NCBI RefSeq assembly: GCF_014638005.1
Contig: NZ_BMFG01000003.1
Span: forward strand, 221,353 to 285,352
DNA length: 64,000 nucleotides
Origin: Flavobacterium orientale
Lineage (GTDB): Bacteria > Bacteroidota > Bacteroidia > Flavobacteriales > Flavobacteriaceae
Reading direction: 5' to 3'
The notes under the pieces were generated by a model. The model searched no databases. It saw only the letters and a program-made list of their open reading frames with translations, and was not told the origin of the DNA. Position numbers and translations under genes: made by a program. Positions 44,123-54,443 of the stretch are shown in pieces; position 1 is the stretch's first letter; each line of letters begins with the position of its first letter.

Positions 44123-45595
44123 ATGATAAAACGTTTTCTCTCACTCGAATGGAAGTCTTTTTTTAGAGCCGCTTCGTTTCAAACCAATTTGGCCATAAAA
44201 ATTTTAATGATTTTTGGAGCGTTATATTTTATTGTTGCTTTTTCATTATTGGGAGCCGGATCTTATTATATCATTGAAAAAGAAACCAATTCAGAACCTT
44301 TTCAAATAATAAATAAATTCATACTTTATTATTTTGTTTTCGATTTGGTCTTTCGTTTTTTCCTCCAAAAAACACCGGTTATGAATATTCGACCGTTGTT
44401 ATATATCAACATCAAAAAAGATACGATTGTCAATTTTACGTTAGGAAAATCGGCGTTATCTTTTTTCAACATCATGCATTTGTTCTTTTTTATTCCGCTT
44501 TCCGTGGTTTTATTATATAAAGGATTTGATGTGTTTGGCGTCATAACTTGGCTTGTTGGTATGATTGCAATGGTATTAATTATCAATTTTTTAAACATTT
44601 TAATCGATAAAAAAGATGCAGTTTTTTATACAGTTGCTGTCATTTTTATTGCTTTAGGGGCTTTGCAATATTTTGGTTTGTTTGATGCAACCAATTATAC
44701 TGTTTTGTTTTTCAAAGGATTGTATGATTATGCTTGGATGGTAATTATACCTATAGCGGTTTTAATTTTGATTTATAAAATTGTACACAGTTTTTTCAAA
44801 AGCAACTTATACCTCGATGCCGGATTATCAACCACACACGAAATTGCTAAAACGCAAAATTTCGAATGGTTAGATCAATTTGGAACATTAGGAACATTTC
44901 TTAAAAATGACATTCGTTTAATTACACGAAATAAAAGAGCAAAATCAGTCATCATTATGAGTGTTTTGTTTCTTTTCTACGGACTTTTGTTTGGTTCAGG
45001 AGCAATTGAAGTGTATGATGGTCCGGTCTGGCAAGTATTTGGCGGGATTTTTGTCACCGGTGGATTCATGTTCAGTTTCGGACAATTTGTCCCAAGTTGG
45101 GATAGTTCGTATTATAATTTGATGATGAGTCAAAACATTCAATACCGCGAATATTTGAGTTCAAAATGGTGGTTGATGGTTATTGTAACCTTAATTGCAG
45201 CCGTTTGTGCCAGTTTTTACCTTTACTTTGGATGGCAATCTTACTTGCTGATTTTGGTGACTGCGGTTTACAACATCGGAATTAATGCCTACATCGTTTT
45301 GTTGGCTGGAGCTTATACGAAAACACCAATCGATTTAATGAGTAATAAAAATGCGTTTGGCGACAAAAAAGCATTCAATTTTAAAACGTTATTGTTAGTT
45401 ATTCCGCAAATTCTTGTCCCGTTGGGATTATATTATTTAGGAATTTTGTTGTTTGATGAAGTTGTCGGACTTGGATTTATCGCCTTAGCCGGAGTTTTAG
45501 GATTTGCCTTTAAATCAAAAGTGTTTAATTGGATTGAAAACATCTACAAAACACAGAAATACGAAACTATTGCAGCATACAAACAAAAAAACTAA
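44123..45595 (+). CDS. DUF5687 ABC-2-like membrane permease
   Basis: The 490-residue protein has about 12 membrane helices and matches the DUF5687 family, which acts as the membrane part of ABC-2-type systems in Bacteroidota. It starts MIKRFLSLEWKSFFRAASFQ and has the cytosolic segment TLGTFLKNDIRLITRNKRAK typical of the repeated permease half. The ATPase gene starts 28 bases after its stop, so the two form a transporter. The cargo is unknown. Confidence 0.82.
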   Translation: MIKRFLSLEWKSFFRAASFQTNLAIKILMIFGALYFIVAFSLLGAGSYYIIEKETNSEPFQIINKFILYYFVFDLVFRFFLQKTPVMNIRPLLYINIKKDTIVNFTLGKSALSFFNIMHLFFFIPLSVVLLYKGFDVFGVITWLVGMIAMVLIINFLNILIDKKDAVFYTVAVIFIALGALQYFGLFDATNYTVLFFKGLYDYAWMVIIPIAVLILIYKIVHSFFKSNLYLDAGLSTTHEIAKTQNFEWLDQFGTLGTFLKNDIRLITRNKRAKSVIIMSVLFLFYGLLFGSGAIEVYDGPVWQVFGGIFVTGGFMFSFGQFVPSWDSSYYNLMMSQNIQYREYLSSKWWLMVIVTLIAAVCASFYLYFGWQSYLLILVTAVYNIGINAYIVLLAGAYTKTPIDLMSNKNAFGDKKAFNFKTLLLVIPQILVPLGLYYLGILLFDEVVGLGFIALAGVLGFAFKSKVFNWIENIYKTQKYETIAAYKQKN

Positions 45596-45623
45596 TCAAC
45601 TAATCATCCATAACCATATAATT

Positions 45624-46319
45624 ATGATACAAGTAAAAAATCTTACCAAAACATACAACGGAACAACCGTTTTAAACATAACTAATTTAGACATTCCAAA
45701 AGGTCAAAGTTTTGGATTAGTGGGAAATAACGGAGCAGGAAAAACCACTTTTTTCAGTTTGTTATTAGATTTAATTCAGCCTTCAACAGGTATGATTACA
45801 AGTAATTCGATTCAAATCAACATTAGCGAAAAATGGAAACCGTTTACTTCTGCATTTATCGATGAAAGTTTCTTAATTGGCTATTTAACACCCGAAGAAT
45901 ACTTCTATTTTATTGGCGAACTTCGCGGATGGAACAAAGCCGATGTAGATAGTCTTTTAGTAAAATATGAAGATTTTTTCAACGGAGAAATCTTGAAAAA
46001 CAAAAAATATTTACGTGATTTATCAAAAGGAAATTCCAAAAAAGTGGGTATTGTTGCCGCTTTAATCGGAGAACCGGAAGTGATTATTTTAGACGAACCG
46101 TTTGCCAATTTAGATCCAACCACACAAATTCGTTTGAAAAAAATTATCAAAGAATTGGCAGAAGATCCATCTGTTACAATTTTAGTTTCCAGTCACGATT
46201 TGCAACACACGGTAGAAGTTTCAAATCGAATTGTCGCTTTACAAAAAGGCGAAGTAGTTCTGGATTTAGTTCCGTCTTCAGAAACTTTAAAAGAATTAGA
46301 AGCGTTTTTTGCTGCTTAA
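45624..46319 (+). CDS. ABC transporter ATP-binding protein
   Basis: The 231-residue ATPase (ATG 45624; the longer frame lies inside the permease gene) has Walker A GNNGAGKTT, the signature LSKGNSKKVG in place of the usual LSGGQ, Walker B EVIILDEPFANLDP and the switch His in SSHDLQH. The SKG variant is common in ABC-2-type exporters. With the DUF5687 permease it should form an exporter or membrane-remodelling complex. Confidence 0.92.
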   Translation: MIQVKNLTKTYNGTTVLNITNLDIPKGQSFGLVGNNGAGKTTFFSLLLDLIQPSTGMITSNSIQINISEKWKPFTSAFIDESFLIGYLTPEEYFYFIGELRGWNKADVDSLLVKYEDFFNGEILKNKKYLRDLSKGNSKKVGIVAALIGEPEVIILDEPFANLDPTTQIRLKKIIKELAEDPSVTILVSSHDLQHTVEVSNRIVALQKGEVVLDLVPSSETLKELEAFFAA

Positions 46320-46333
46320 TCCATCAAAATAAC

Positions 46334-46369
46334 ACATCATTTCAAGTTAATTTTTTCGTCAAATGATGT
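46334..46369 (+). terminator. Inverted repeat after the ABC transporter genes
   Basis: ACATCATTT (46334-46342) pairs with AAATGATGT (46361-46369) around an 18-base loop containing a run of T. It lies 14 bases after the ATPase stop and is a weak terminator candidate. Confidence 0.35.
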
Positions 46370-46481
46370 TTATAAACAAAAAAGCCGCAATATTTTTCTC
46401 TATTTCAAAAAGAAACGTATTTTTACCCTTGCTACATACTAAAACACGAAGTTTTTAGTTATGCAATAAACCGTTTTTACT

Positions 46482-49268
46482 TTGAAAACCAATACTATAA
46501 AATACACTTTTTCTGCAATCTTATTTGTTTTTTTGGTAGCTTGTTCTACCAAAAAAGACAAGTTTTTAAACAGAAATTTTCAAGCACTAAACACCAAAAA
46601 TAATGTATTATATAATGGTGATATTGCTCTTCAAACCGGAATAAAGGATTTGAAATCAGGATATAATGATAATTTTTGGGAAACCTTGCCAATTGAACGA
46701 ATGCAAGTTTCCGAAGAAGATATGATGCCAGGTGATTCAAGAGATCCAAATTTTGAAAAATCTGAAGACAAAGCAATTAAGGCTATTCAAAAACGCTCCA
46801 TGCTAATTGGTGGTCGAGAAAGAAATCCGCAAATAGACGAAGCACATTTACTTTTAGGTAAGTCACGGTATTACGACCAGCGTTTTATTCCAGCATTAGA
46901 AGCTTTCAACTATATTTTATATAAATACCCAAATAGCGATAAAATTTATGAGGCTAAAATTTGGAGAGAAAAAACCAATATTCGCCTTGAAAATGATGCT
47001 TTGGCCATAAACAATCTCAATAAACTATTGAATGAAATTGAGTTCAAAGATCAAATTTTTGCAGATGCTCATGCTAGTTTGGCTCAAGCTTATTTAAATA
47101 CAGATGACAATTCAAAAGCTATAAAAAGTTTAAAGTTAGCAACAGAATTTACAAAACACACTGAAGAGAGAGCAAGATATCAGTTTATTTTAGGTCAATT
47201 GTATGATACTCAAAAATTAAAAGACAGTTCTTTTGCAATGTATCAGAATGTTATTGACATGAAAAGAAAATCGCCTAGACGATATGTCATTCAAGCTCAT
47301 ATTAATCAAGCAAAACAATTTGATTATAAAAACGGAGATACTTTAGCCTACCTTGAAAAATTTAAAAAATTAATTGAAGACCGTGAAAATAGACCTTTTT
47401 TAGACGCACTTCATCATCAAAAAGCATTGTTTTATGATGCTTTAGATAAAAAAAATGACGCAGTTTCCAATTATAATTTATCATTAAAAAACCGAACACA
47501 AGACAATTATTTGACAGCTTCAAATTACAGAAATATTGCAGAAATTTATTTCTACAAAGCAAAGTACCAAGAATCAGGAAAGTATTATGACAGCACTTTA
47601 GTTATGCTTCAACCAAGAACAAGAGAATTTAATGCAATTAAAAAGAAACGCGAAAATCTTGACGATGTAATTAAATATGAAGGAATTGCTCAAAAAAACG
47701 ACAGTATTCTGAATATTTTAGCTTTGTCTGAAAGTGATAGAATTTCTTTCTATGAAGAGTATATAGCCAAAATTAAAAAGGAAGATGAACTAAAAGCAAA
47801 AAAGGAAAAAGAAGAAGCTAAGTTGCAAGAGCGATTAGCTGTTCAAGATGAGGTTATTGCACAAGGTTCATCGCAATCAATTGGTGCAAAAATGCAACCA
47901 CCCGGCGGTACATCCTCTCAATTTTATTTCTATAATCCTGCAAGTGTTGCTCAAGGTAAACTTGAATTTGTCAAGCGTTGGGGAAAACGCAATCAAAATG
48001 GTTATTGGCGTTCTTCAACAGCTCAATCAAAAAACACACCGATTGTAGCTGAAGATTTTGATAAAGAAACAAATGATTTAGCGGTTTCAGATTCGAAAGA
48101 TGAAAAGGAAAACCCCAGATATTTAGCTTCATTTTATATCAATCAGTTGCCAAAAACCATTAAAGAAAGAGACAGTTTGGCTACTGAACGCAATTTTGCC
48201 TACTATCAATTAGGAATCATTTACAAAGAAAAGTTTAAAGAATATGAGTTAGCGGCTAATCGTTTGGAAATGGTTTTAAAAAGCAAGCCAGATGAACGTT
48301 TGGTACTTCCTTCGATGTACAATTTGTATAAAATCTATGAAATTATAGACAAAAACAAAGCGGCACAAATGAAGGATAAAATTATCAATCAGTTTCCCGA
48401 TTCGCGATATGCTCAAATTTTGACCAATTCAACTATTGGTTCACAAACCTTGGCAGATGACCCTGATGTGGCCTATGCTCAATTGTTTAAAATTTATGAA
48501 AATGGCGATTATAGAGCGGTCTATTTTAAAATGGACGAAGCAATTGAAAAATTTACCGGAGAGGAAATTATACCTAAGTTAGAATTATTAAAAGCAACAA
48601 CCAACGGAAAATTAAAAGGGCTGAACGAATACAAAAACGGATTGAATTATGTGGCTTTAAATTATCCAAACAAGCAAGAAGGTAAAGAGTCTGAAGAATT
48701 TTTACGATTGAAAATGCCTCAATTAGAAAATTTAGATTTCAATCAAGATGCTCCTTCAAGTTGGAAAATAATTTTTGAAGCTGACGATTTAGAAAGTAAG
48801 AAAACAAAAACATTACCAGAAACTGTCGCAAAGTTTATCAAAGACCGAGGCGAAACAAAATTGACTTCTTCTGTTGATATTTACACTTTAGAACAAAATT
48901 TTTTAGTGATTCATGGCATTAGAAATGAAGAAGCAGCTGTTTCAATTGTTTCAATTTTAAAAGAATTTAAAGATTATAAAGTAACCGAACCAGCTATTAT
49001 TATTTCAAACGAAAATTACAAAGTGGTTCAAATTAAAAAAAGCCTAAAAGATTATTTAAACCCAAATTATATACCGTTAGAAAAGAAAGTATTTGCACAA
49101 CCATTGCCAAAACAAGATGTTCCAAAACCTCCAGTTCCGGCTACAATTAAACCCATTCAAAAACAAAACGCAAATCCTGGAAAACAACCGGCAGGTAAAG
49201 AAGTCCCGAGAGATGTTTTAAAATCTAGTGAATTATTACCACCTACAGGTGGAACAAAAAAAGGGTAA
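46482..49268 (+). CDS. sprE: Type IX secretion/gliding lipoprotein SprE (PorW)
   Basis: The 928-residue lipoprotein (lipobox LVAC, Cys21) starts with the PorW/SprE pattern KKDKFLNRNFQALNTKNNVL. It contains tetratricopeptide-type helical repeats (AHLLLGKSRYYDQRFIPALE, DAHASLAQAYLNTDDNSKAI), a charged coiled-coil stretch (about 428-460) and a Pro/Lys-rich C-terminus. SprE/PorW is needed for type IX protein secretion and gliding and links periplasmic and outer-membrane parts. Translation starts at a TTG, since no in-frame ATG precedes the lipobox. Bactofilin follows after 2 bases. Confidence 0.9.
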   Translation: MKTNTIKYTFSAILFVFLVACSTKKDKFLNRNFQALNTKNNVLYNGDIALQTGIKDLKSGYNDNFWETLPIERMQVSEEDMMPGDSRDPNFEKSEDKAIKAIQKRSMLIGGRERNPQIDEAHLLLGKSRYYDQRFIPALEAFNYILYKYPNSDKIYEAKIWREKTNIRLENDALAINNLNKLLNEIEFKDQIFADAHASLAQAYLNTDDNSKAIKSLKLATEFTKHTEERARYQFILGQLYDTQKLKDSSFAMYQNVIDMKRKSPRRYVIQAHINQAKQFDYKNGDTLAYLEKFKKLIEDRENRPFLDALHHQKALFYDALDKKNDAVSNYNLSLKNRTQDNYLTASNYRNIAEIYFYKAKYQESGKYYDSTLVMLQPRTREFNAIKKKRENLDDVIKYEGIAQKNDSILNILALSESDRISFYEEYIAKIKKEDELKAKKEKEEAKLQERLAVQDEVIAQGSSQSIGAKMQPPGGTSSQFYFYNPASVAQGKLEFVKRWGKRNQNGYWRSSTAQSKNTPIVAEDFDKETNDLAVSDSKDEKENPRYLASFYINQLPKTIKERDSLATERNFAYYQLGIIYKEKFKEYELAANRLEMVLKSKPDERLVLPSMYNLYKIYEIIDKNKAAQMKDKIINQFPDSRYAQILTNSTIGSQTLADDPDVAYAQLFKIYENGDYRAVYFKMDEAIEKFTGEEIIPKLELLKATTNGKLKGLNEYKNGLNYVALNYPNKQEGKESEEFLRLKMPQLENLDFNQDAPSSWKIIFEADDLESKKTKTLPETVAKFIKDRGETKLTSSVDIYTLEQNFLVIHGIRNEEAAVSIVSILKEFKDYKVTEPAIIISNENYKVVQIKKSLKDYLNPNYIPLEKKVFAQPLPKQDVPKPPVPATIKPIQKQNANPGKQPAGKEVPRDVLKSSELLPPTGGTKKG

Positions 49269-49270
49269 TT

Positions 49271-49678
49271 ATGTTTAAAAAAGAAACTAAATCTTATACG
49301 GATTTGTTAGGAAAAACTAACAGAATTGTAGAAGGAACAAAAATTAAAGGGGATATTCATTCCTTGGCAGATTTTAGATTTGATGGAGAATTAATTGGAA
49401 ATTTTCACTCAAATGGCAAATTGGTTTTAGGGCCATCCGGCTATATTAAAGGAGAAATTAGCTGCAAAAATGCAGATATTGAAGGGAAAGTTGAAGGAAA
49501 ACTAGAAATAGCCGAGGTGCTTAGTTTAAAATCAAAAGCAGTAATACGTGGCGAAGTAATTTGTGGAAAATTAGCCGTTGAACCCGGAGCAGAATTTAGT
49601 GCAACATGTATTATGAAGCCAAACGTAAAATTACTTCAACATCATAATGAATCAGGAACCGAAGAAAAAACCGCTTAA
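49271..49678 (+). CDS. Bactofilin (polymer-forming cytoskeletal protein)
   Basis: The 135-residue protein has the bactofilin/CcmA beta-helix core (about 20-110): IVEGTKIKGDIHSLADFRFD, then IKGEISCKNADIEGKVEGKL and VIRGEVICGKLAVEPGAEFS. Short unstructured ends flank the core, as usual. Bactofilins self-assemble into filaments at the membrane and organise envelope machinery. The position between sprE and atpZ is compact, with a 2-base gap upstream and a 32-base overlap downstream. Confidence 0.92.
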   Translation: MFKKETKSYTDLLGKTNRIVEGTKIKGDIHSLADFRFDGELIGNFHSNGKLVLGPSGYIKGEISCKNADIEGKVEGKLEIAEVLSLKSKAVIRGEVICGKLAVEPGAEFSATCIMKPNVKLLQHHNESGTEEKTA

Positions 49679-49871
49679 TAAATGGTTGGTTCTAATGAAC
49701 ATTCCGTTTCAAATGGGTGTTATTATTTTTGCCGGAGTTTATTTTGGTAATTGGCTCGACGAAAAAAAACAAAACGAAAATTCACTTTATACCATTATTT
49801 TTTCATTGTTAGCTGTTTTTATAGCTTTATACAATGTTATTCAACAAGTGAAAAATCTTAATAAAGAATAA
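49647..49871 (+). CDS. AtpZ/AtpI family protein
   Basis: The 74-residue protein has two membrane helices (about 13-33 and 46-66) and the family pattern MNIPFQMGVIIFAGVYFGNWLDEKK. AtpZ/AtpI proteins assist assembly of the c-ring or ion supply to F-type ATP synthase. The start overlaps the bactofilin gene by 32 bases; an ATG at 49695 (MNIPFQ) is possible but would shorten the first helix approach. Confidence 0.88.
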   Translation: MNQEPKKKPLNKWLVLMNIPFQMGVIIFAGVYFGNWLDEKKQNENSLYTIIFSLLAVFIALYNVIQQVKNLNKE

Positions 49872-49874
49872 TGT

Positions 49875-50261
49875 ATGAAAGAAAAATTACTGCCTTTTAT
49901 TAAACAATTTATCCCTTTTTCAATTCTTTTATTTGTTTCTCAATTACTGATTACTCGTTTTTTGTTTGCCGAAACACCTTTTTATTATTCGGTTTACAGC
50001 GTTTATGCTTTTCATTTTATACTAACTTTTTTGTTGTATTTATTTCTGGTTTTTGTCAATGTGACTTTTTTTGATAAAACCGGTTATACTTTTCTAGCCA
50101 CCGGAATTCTGAAGATGATGGCATCGGTAGTGTTTCTTCTGCCATTAATTCAATCTGATTTTGAAGAAAAAATTCCTGATGTTGGAGCTTTTTTTATTCC
50201 CTTTTTTCTTTTTTTATTGTTTGAAACTATTCATTCGGTCAGACTATTAAACCAAGAATGA
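49875..50261 (+). CDS. DUF6168-like membrane protein of the atp operon
   Basis: The 128-residue protein has four membrane helices (about 13-31, 41-63, 73-93 and 103-121), the last two parted by the acidic loop QSDFEEKIPDVG. It matches a flavobacterial family that I believe is DUF6168, found just before atpB. Its place and topology are like those of AtpI, so a role in ATP synthase assembly is plausible but unproven. It starts 3 bases after atpZ. Confidence 0.72.
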   Translation: MKEKLLPFIKQFIPFSILLFVSQLLITRFLFAETPFYYSVYSVYAFHFILTFLLYLFLVFVNVTFFDKTGYTFLATGILKMMASVVFLLPLIQSDFEEKIPDVGAFFIPFFLFLLFETIHSVRLLNQE

Positions 50262-50345
50262 TTGAGTAATCCGTAAAAAAAGACCTTACTTTAAACCTTT
50301 ATTTAAAAATTGTGTTGATATATTTTCATTTATTAATTAAATATG

Positions 50346-50353
50346 TACCTTTG
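50346..50353 (+). promoter_or_regulatory. TAnnTTTG -7 promoter element for atpB
   Basis: TACCTTTG lies 41 bases before the atpB ATG in the 133-base gap after the small membrane protein gene. This suggests the ATP synthase subunits have their own promoter. Confidence 0.6.
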
Positions 50354-50394
50354 CACGAAATTTTAACGACATTAAATTCTGCTAAATTTTAAAA

Positions 50395-51477
50395 ATGAGA
50401 ATAACAAAAAGTACCATTCAGTTCATTGCGGTTTTATTAGTATCACTGTTGCCGATTTCCGGTTTTGCAGGAGGATCACATTCAGAAGATAAAGAGTTTA
50501 ATGCCACAGACTTAATCAATTCGCACATTGGTGATTCGCATGAATTTCACATTGCCGATTGGGATGGTCATCCAATCACATTTTATTTGCCGGTTATTTT
50601 ATGGACAGAAAACGGATTGAAAGTATTTTCATCCTCAAAATTTCACCATGATAATGAAGCAAAGGAAGTAGTTGAAATTGATGGAGAAAAATTCGTTCGT
50701 TACAAAGAAGTAATTTATTATGCCGATAAATTTGCTGAAATTACTGATGAGTCAGACAAAAGCGGATTAAATTTTGCTGCAAGACCGTTGAACTTTTCGA
50801 TTACCAAATTGGTTTTCTCGATGTTGATGTCGGTTATCATTTTATTATTATTATTCACAGCAGTTGCTCGTTCTTATAATAAGAATAAAATGGCTCCAAA
50901 AGGATTAGCAGGTTTCTTAGAACCATTGGTGTTATTCGTAAGAGACGATATTGCGATTCCAAACATCGGACACAAAAATTATGCGAAGTATATGCCGTAT
51001 TTGTTAACCATCTTTTTCTTTATTTGGATTAACAATTTAATCGGATTAATTCCTTTCTTCCCGTTTAGTTCTAACTTAACCGGAAATATTTATTTCACTT
51101 TCGTTTTAGCATTCATTACCTTTTTAATCACTACATTTAGTGCTAATAAAAACTATTGGGGACATATTTTTGCTCCACCGGTTCCAAAAGCATTATACCC
51201 GATTATGTGGCCGGTAGAAATTATCGGAATGTTTACTAAACCTTTTGCATTGATGATTCGTCTTTTTGCTAACATTACAGCGGGACACATTATTATATTG
51301 AGTTTAATTTCATTAATCTATATTTTCAAAACGGCATGGATTTCTCCTGTATCGGGAGCATTCGTATTGTTCATGAGTGTATTGGAAATGTTGGTTGCGG
51401 CTCTTCAAGCGTATGTATTTACCTTGTTGTCTGCCTTGTTTATCGGTCAAGCTGTTGAAGAGCACGACCACCACTAA
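50395..51477 (+). CDS. atpB: F-type ATP synthase subunit a
   Basis: The 360-residue protein has a signal-like N-terminus, a long periplasmic extension (about 25-125, His-rich, HSEDKEFNATDLINSHIGD) typical of Bacteroidota, and the membrane domain with the essential Arg in MIRLFANITAGH. It forms the proton half-channels of the Fo part. Ending EEHDHH is also typical of this group. The gene begins the run atpB-E-F-H-A-G. Confidence 0.95.
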   Translation: MRITKSTIQFIAVLLVSLLPISGFAGGSHSEDKEFNATDLINSHIGDSHEFHIADWDGHPITFYLPVILWTENGLKVFSSSKFHHDNEAKEVVEIDGEKFVRYKEVIYYADKFAEITDESDKSGLNFAARPLNFSITKLVFSMLMSVIILLLLFTAVARSYNKNKMAPKGLAGFLEPLVLFVRDDIAIPNIGHKNYAKYMPYLLTIFFFIWINNLIGLIPFFPFSSNLTGNIYFTFVLAFITFLITTFSANKNYWGHIFAPPVPKALYPIMWPVEIIGMFTKPFALMIRLFANITAGHIIILSLISLIYIFKTAWISPVSGAFVLFMSVLEMLVAALQAYVFTLLSALFIGQAVEEHDHH

Positions 51478-51500
51478 AATTGAGTTTTTTTAATTATTAA

Positions 51501-51725
<225 letters not shown>

Positions 51726-51804
51726 TTAAAAAAGAACACGTTTCGCAACGGTTGGTTGCGAAACTGTTTTTAAAAAAGTAAAACAATTTTAATCTATATA
51801 AAAC

Positions 51805-52296
51805 ATGAACTTAACTTCACCGGAAAGTTTAATTTTTTGGACAACGATAATCTTTGTGGTTTTCTTTTTCTTAATGAAAAAGTTTGCTTGGAAGCCTATT
51901 TTAGGAGCTGTAAAAAGCAGAGAAGAATCAATCAACAATGCATTAGCTGCTGCTGAAACAGCAAAATTAGAAATGCAAAACTTGACTGCTTCAAATGAGC
52001 GTTTATTAGCCGAAGCTAGAGCAGAAAGAGATGCTATGATGAAAGAAGCTCGTGAAATCAAAGAAAAAATGATAAACGATGCTAAATCTGAAGCTCAAGT
52101 TCAAGGTGAGAAAATGATTGCTCAAGCAAAAGCCGCTATTGAAAATGAGAAAAATGCAGCAATGGCCGAATTGAAAAATCAAGTTTCATCACTTTCTTTA
52201 GAAATAGCTGAAAAAGTAATTAAAAGTGAATTAGCTAACACAGAAGCTCAAACCAAATTGGTAGAGAAAATGTTAGGTGATGCTAAATTAAATTAA
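51805..52296 (+). CDS. atpF: F-type ATP synthase subunit b
   Basis: The 163-residue protein has one N-terminal membrane helix (about 7-25, SLIFWTTIIFVVFFFLMKKF) and a long Ala/Glu/Lys-rich coiled coil that dimerises as the peripheral stalk. Only one b gene is seen, so a homodimer is likely. It lies 79 bases after atpE, and atpH follows 5 bases later. Confidence 0.95.
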   Translation: MNLTSPESLIFWTTIIFVVFFFLMKKFAWKPILGAVKSREESINNALAAAETAKLEMQNLTASNERLLAEARAERDAMMKEAREIKEKMINDAKSEAQVQGEKMIAQAKAAIENEKNAAMAELKNQVSSLSLEIAEKVIKSELANTEAQTKLVEKMLGDAKLN

Positions 52297-52301
52297 TCCG
52301 T

Positions 52302-52829
52302 ATGTCAAGAGCTGCGATTAGATATGCCAAAGCAATTATAGAAAATGCTGTTTCCAACGGAAGAGCCGATGTAGTGAATCAGGATATGAAATTGATTAAC
52401 GAAACGGTAAATTCTAATGAGGAATTAAAGCTTTTTTTAGTTAGTCCTGTTGTAAAGCCGGGAGCGAAATATGATGCCTTATCTGAAATTTTTGCATCCG
52501 TTCAAAACGATACCAAAGGATTATTTTTATTGCTGAAAGAAAACAAACGTTTCGAGATTTTGGGAGAAATTGCAGAGCAATATAATGCTCAACACGATGT
52601 GTTAAACGGAATTGAAGTGGCAAAAGTTACCACTGCTTTCCCAATCACTCCAGATTTAGAAGCAAAAGTTTTGGCAAAAATAAATGAATTTTCAAACAAG
52701 AAAATCACGTTAATCAACACGGTAGATCCATCCATCATTGGAGGATTTATTTTGAGAATTGGCGATCAACAATACAATGCTTCTGTAGCAAACAGATTGC
52801 AACAATTAAAGAGAGAATTTAGTAATTAA
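52302..52829 (+). CDS. atpH: F-type ATP synthase subunit delta
   Basis: The 175-residue protein has the N-terminal helical domain (SRAAIRYAKAIIENAVSNGR) and the conserved C-terminal GGFILRIGDQQYNASVANRL segment of the delta/OSCP family. It joins the peripheral stalk to the F1 head. Length and position before atpA are standard. Confidence 0.96.
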   Translation: MSRAAIRYAKAIIENAVSNGRADVVNQDMKLINETVNSNEELKLFLVSPVVKPGAKYDALSEIFASVQNDTKGLFLLLKENKRFEILGEIAEQYNAQHDVLNGIEVAKVTTAFPITPDLEAKVLAKINEFSNKKITLINTVDPSIIGGFILRIGDQQYNASVANRLQQLKREFSN

Positions 52830-52852
52830 TATTCCAATAAAGATATAGAACA

Positions 52853-54430
52853 ATGGCGGAAATTAAACCTGCTGAAATTTCAGCAATATTAAAAAAACAA
52901 TTATCTGGTTTTGAATCAGGTGCATCGTTAGAAGAAGTAGGAACAGTACTTCAAGTGGGTGATGGTATTGCTCGTGTTTACGGGTTATCAAATGCTCAAT
53001 ACGGAGAGTTAGTACAATTCGACAACGGATTGGAAGCAATCGTATTAAACTTGGAAGAAGACAATGTTGGGGTAGTATTGTTAGGTCCTTCAACAGGTAT
53101 TAAAGAAGGTTCTACCGTAAAAAGAACACAGCGTATCGCTTCCCTAAAAGTAGGTGAGCAAATGGTAGGTCGTGTGGTTGATACGTTAGGAAATCCAATC
53201 GATGGGAAAGGACCAATCGGTGGAGATCTTTATGAAATGCCATTGGAAAGAAAAGCGCCCGGAGTAATTTTCCGTCAACCGGTAACTGAACCGTTGCAAA
53301 CAGGAATCAAATCAATTGATGCGATGATTCCGGTAGGAAGAGGTCAACGTGAGTTGGTAATTGGTGACCGTCAAACCGGTAAAACTACCGTTTGTATCGA
53401 TACCATTTTAAATCAAAAAGAATTTTATGATGCAGGTCAACCTGTATTTTGTATCTATGTTGCTGTTGGACAAAAAGCGTCAACTGTAGCATTAATTGCA
53501 AAAACATTAGAAGATAAAGGGGCAATGGCTTATACGGTTATCGTAGCAGCAAATGCTTCAGATCCTGCACCAATGCAAGTATATGCTCCGTTTGCAGGTG
53601 CTGCAATTGGAGAATATTTCCGTGATACTGGTCGTCCGGCTTTGATTATCTATGATGATTTATCTAAACAAGCTGTAGCTTACCGTGAGGTTTCTCTTTT
53701 ATTAAGAAGACCACCAGGACGTGAAGCTTATCCTGGAGACGTTTTCTATCTTCACTCAAGATTATTAGAAAGAGCTGCAAAAGTGATTGCAGATGATGAT
53801 ATTGCAAAAAACATGAACGACTTACCGGATTCTTTACGTCCAATCGTAAGAGGTGGAGGTTCATTAACCGCATTACCAATCATTGAAACACAAGCAGGTG
53901 ACGTTTCTGCGTATATTCCAACCAACGTAATTTCGATTACAGATGGTCAGATATTCTTGGATGGTGATTTATTTAACTCAGGGGTTCGTCCGGCAATTAA
54001 CGTAGGTATTTCGGTATCGCGTGTTGGAGGTAATGCTCAGATTAAATCAATGAAAAAAGTATCGGGTACATTGAAATTAGATCAAGCACAATTCCGTGAA
54101 TTGGAAGCTTTTGCAAAATTTGGTTCTGATTTAGATTCGGTTACTTTAAATGTAATTGAAAAAGGTAGAAGAAATGTTGAAATCTTGAAACAGGCCGTAA
54201 ACGATCCATATACTGTTGAAGATCAAGTTGCAATTATCTATGCAGGTTCTAAAAACTTGTTGAGAAATGTTCCTGTTAACAAAGTAAAAGAATTCGAAAG
54301 AGATTATATCGAATACTTGAACAACAAACACAGAGATGTTCTTAATTCTTTAAAAGCAGGTAAGTTGGATGACAACATTACTGATGTTTTAGAGAAAGTA
54401 GCAAAAGAAATTTCAGCGAAATATAATTAA
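52853..54430 (+). CDS. atpA: F-type ATP synthase subunit alpha
   Basis: The 525-residue protein is a complete alpha subunit, with Walker [11 protein letters not shown] (171-180), the Arg-finger region around [11 protein letters not shown] and a normal C-terminal helical domain. It forms the F1 hexamer with beta. The atpD and atpC genes are not here, as is usual in Bacteroidota where they form a separate locus. Confidence 0.98.
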   Translation: MAEIKPAEISAILKKQLSGFESGASLEEVGTVLQVGDGIARVYGLSNAQYGELVQFDNGLEAIVLNLEEDNVGVVLLGPSTGIKEGSTVKRTQRIASLKVGEQMVGRVVDTLGNPIDGKGPIGGDLYEMPLERKAPGVIFRQPVTEPLQTGIKSIDAMIPVGRGQRELVIGDRQTGKTTVCIDTILNQKEFYDAGQPVFCIYVAVGQKASTVALIAKTLEDKGAMAYTVIVAANASDPAPMQVYAPFAGAAIGEYFRDTGRPALIIYDDLSKQAVAYREVSLLLRRPPGREAYPGDVFYLHSRLLERAAKVIADDDIAKNMNDLPDSLRPIVRGGGSLTALPIIETQAGDVSAYIPTNVISITDGQIFLDGDLFNSGVRPAINVGISVSRVGGNAQIKSMKKVSGTLKLDQAQFRELEAFAKFGSDLDSVTLNVIEKGRRNVEILKQAVNDPYTVEDQVAIIYAGSKNLLRNVPVNKVKEFERDYIEYLNNKHRDVLNSLKAGKLDDNITDVLEKVAKEISAKYN

Positions 54431-54443
54431 TTAGTCAATTAGA

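Noticed and set aside
45504..45623. 40 extra N-terminal codons of the ABC ATPase
   Set aside because: They overlap the permease gene and intergenic space, and the ATPase fold starts at MIQVKNLTK (45624).
50262..50394. Missing atpD/atpC taken as a deletion
   Set aside because: In Bacteroidota the beta and epsilon genes normally form a separate locus, so their absence here is expected.
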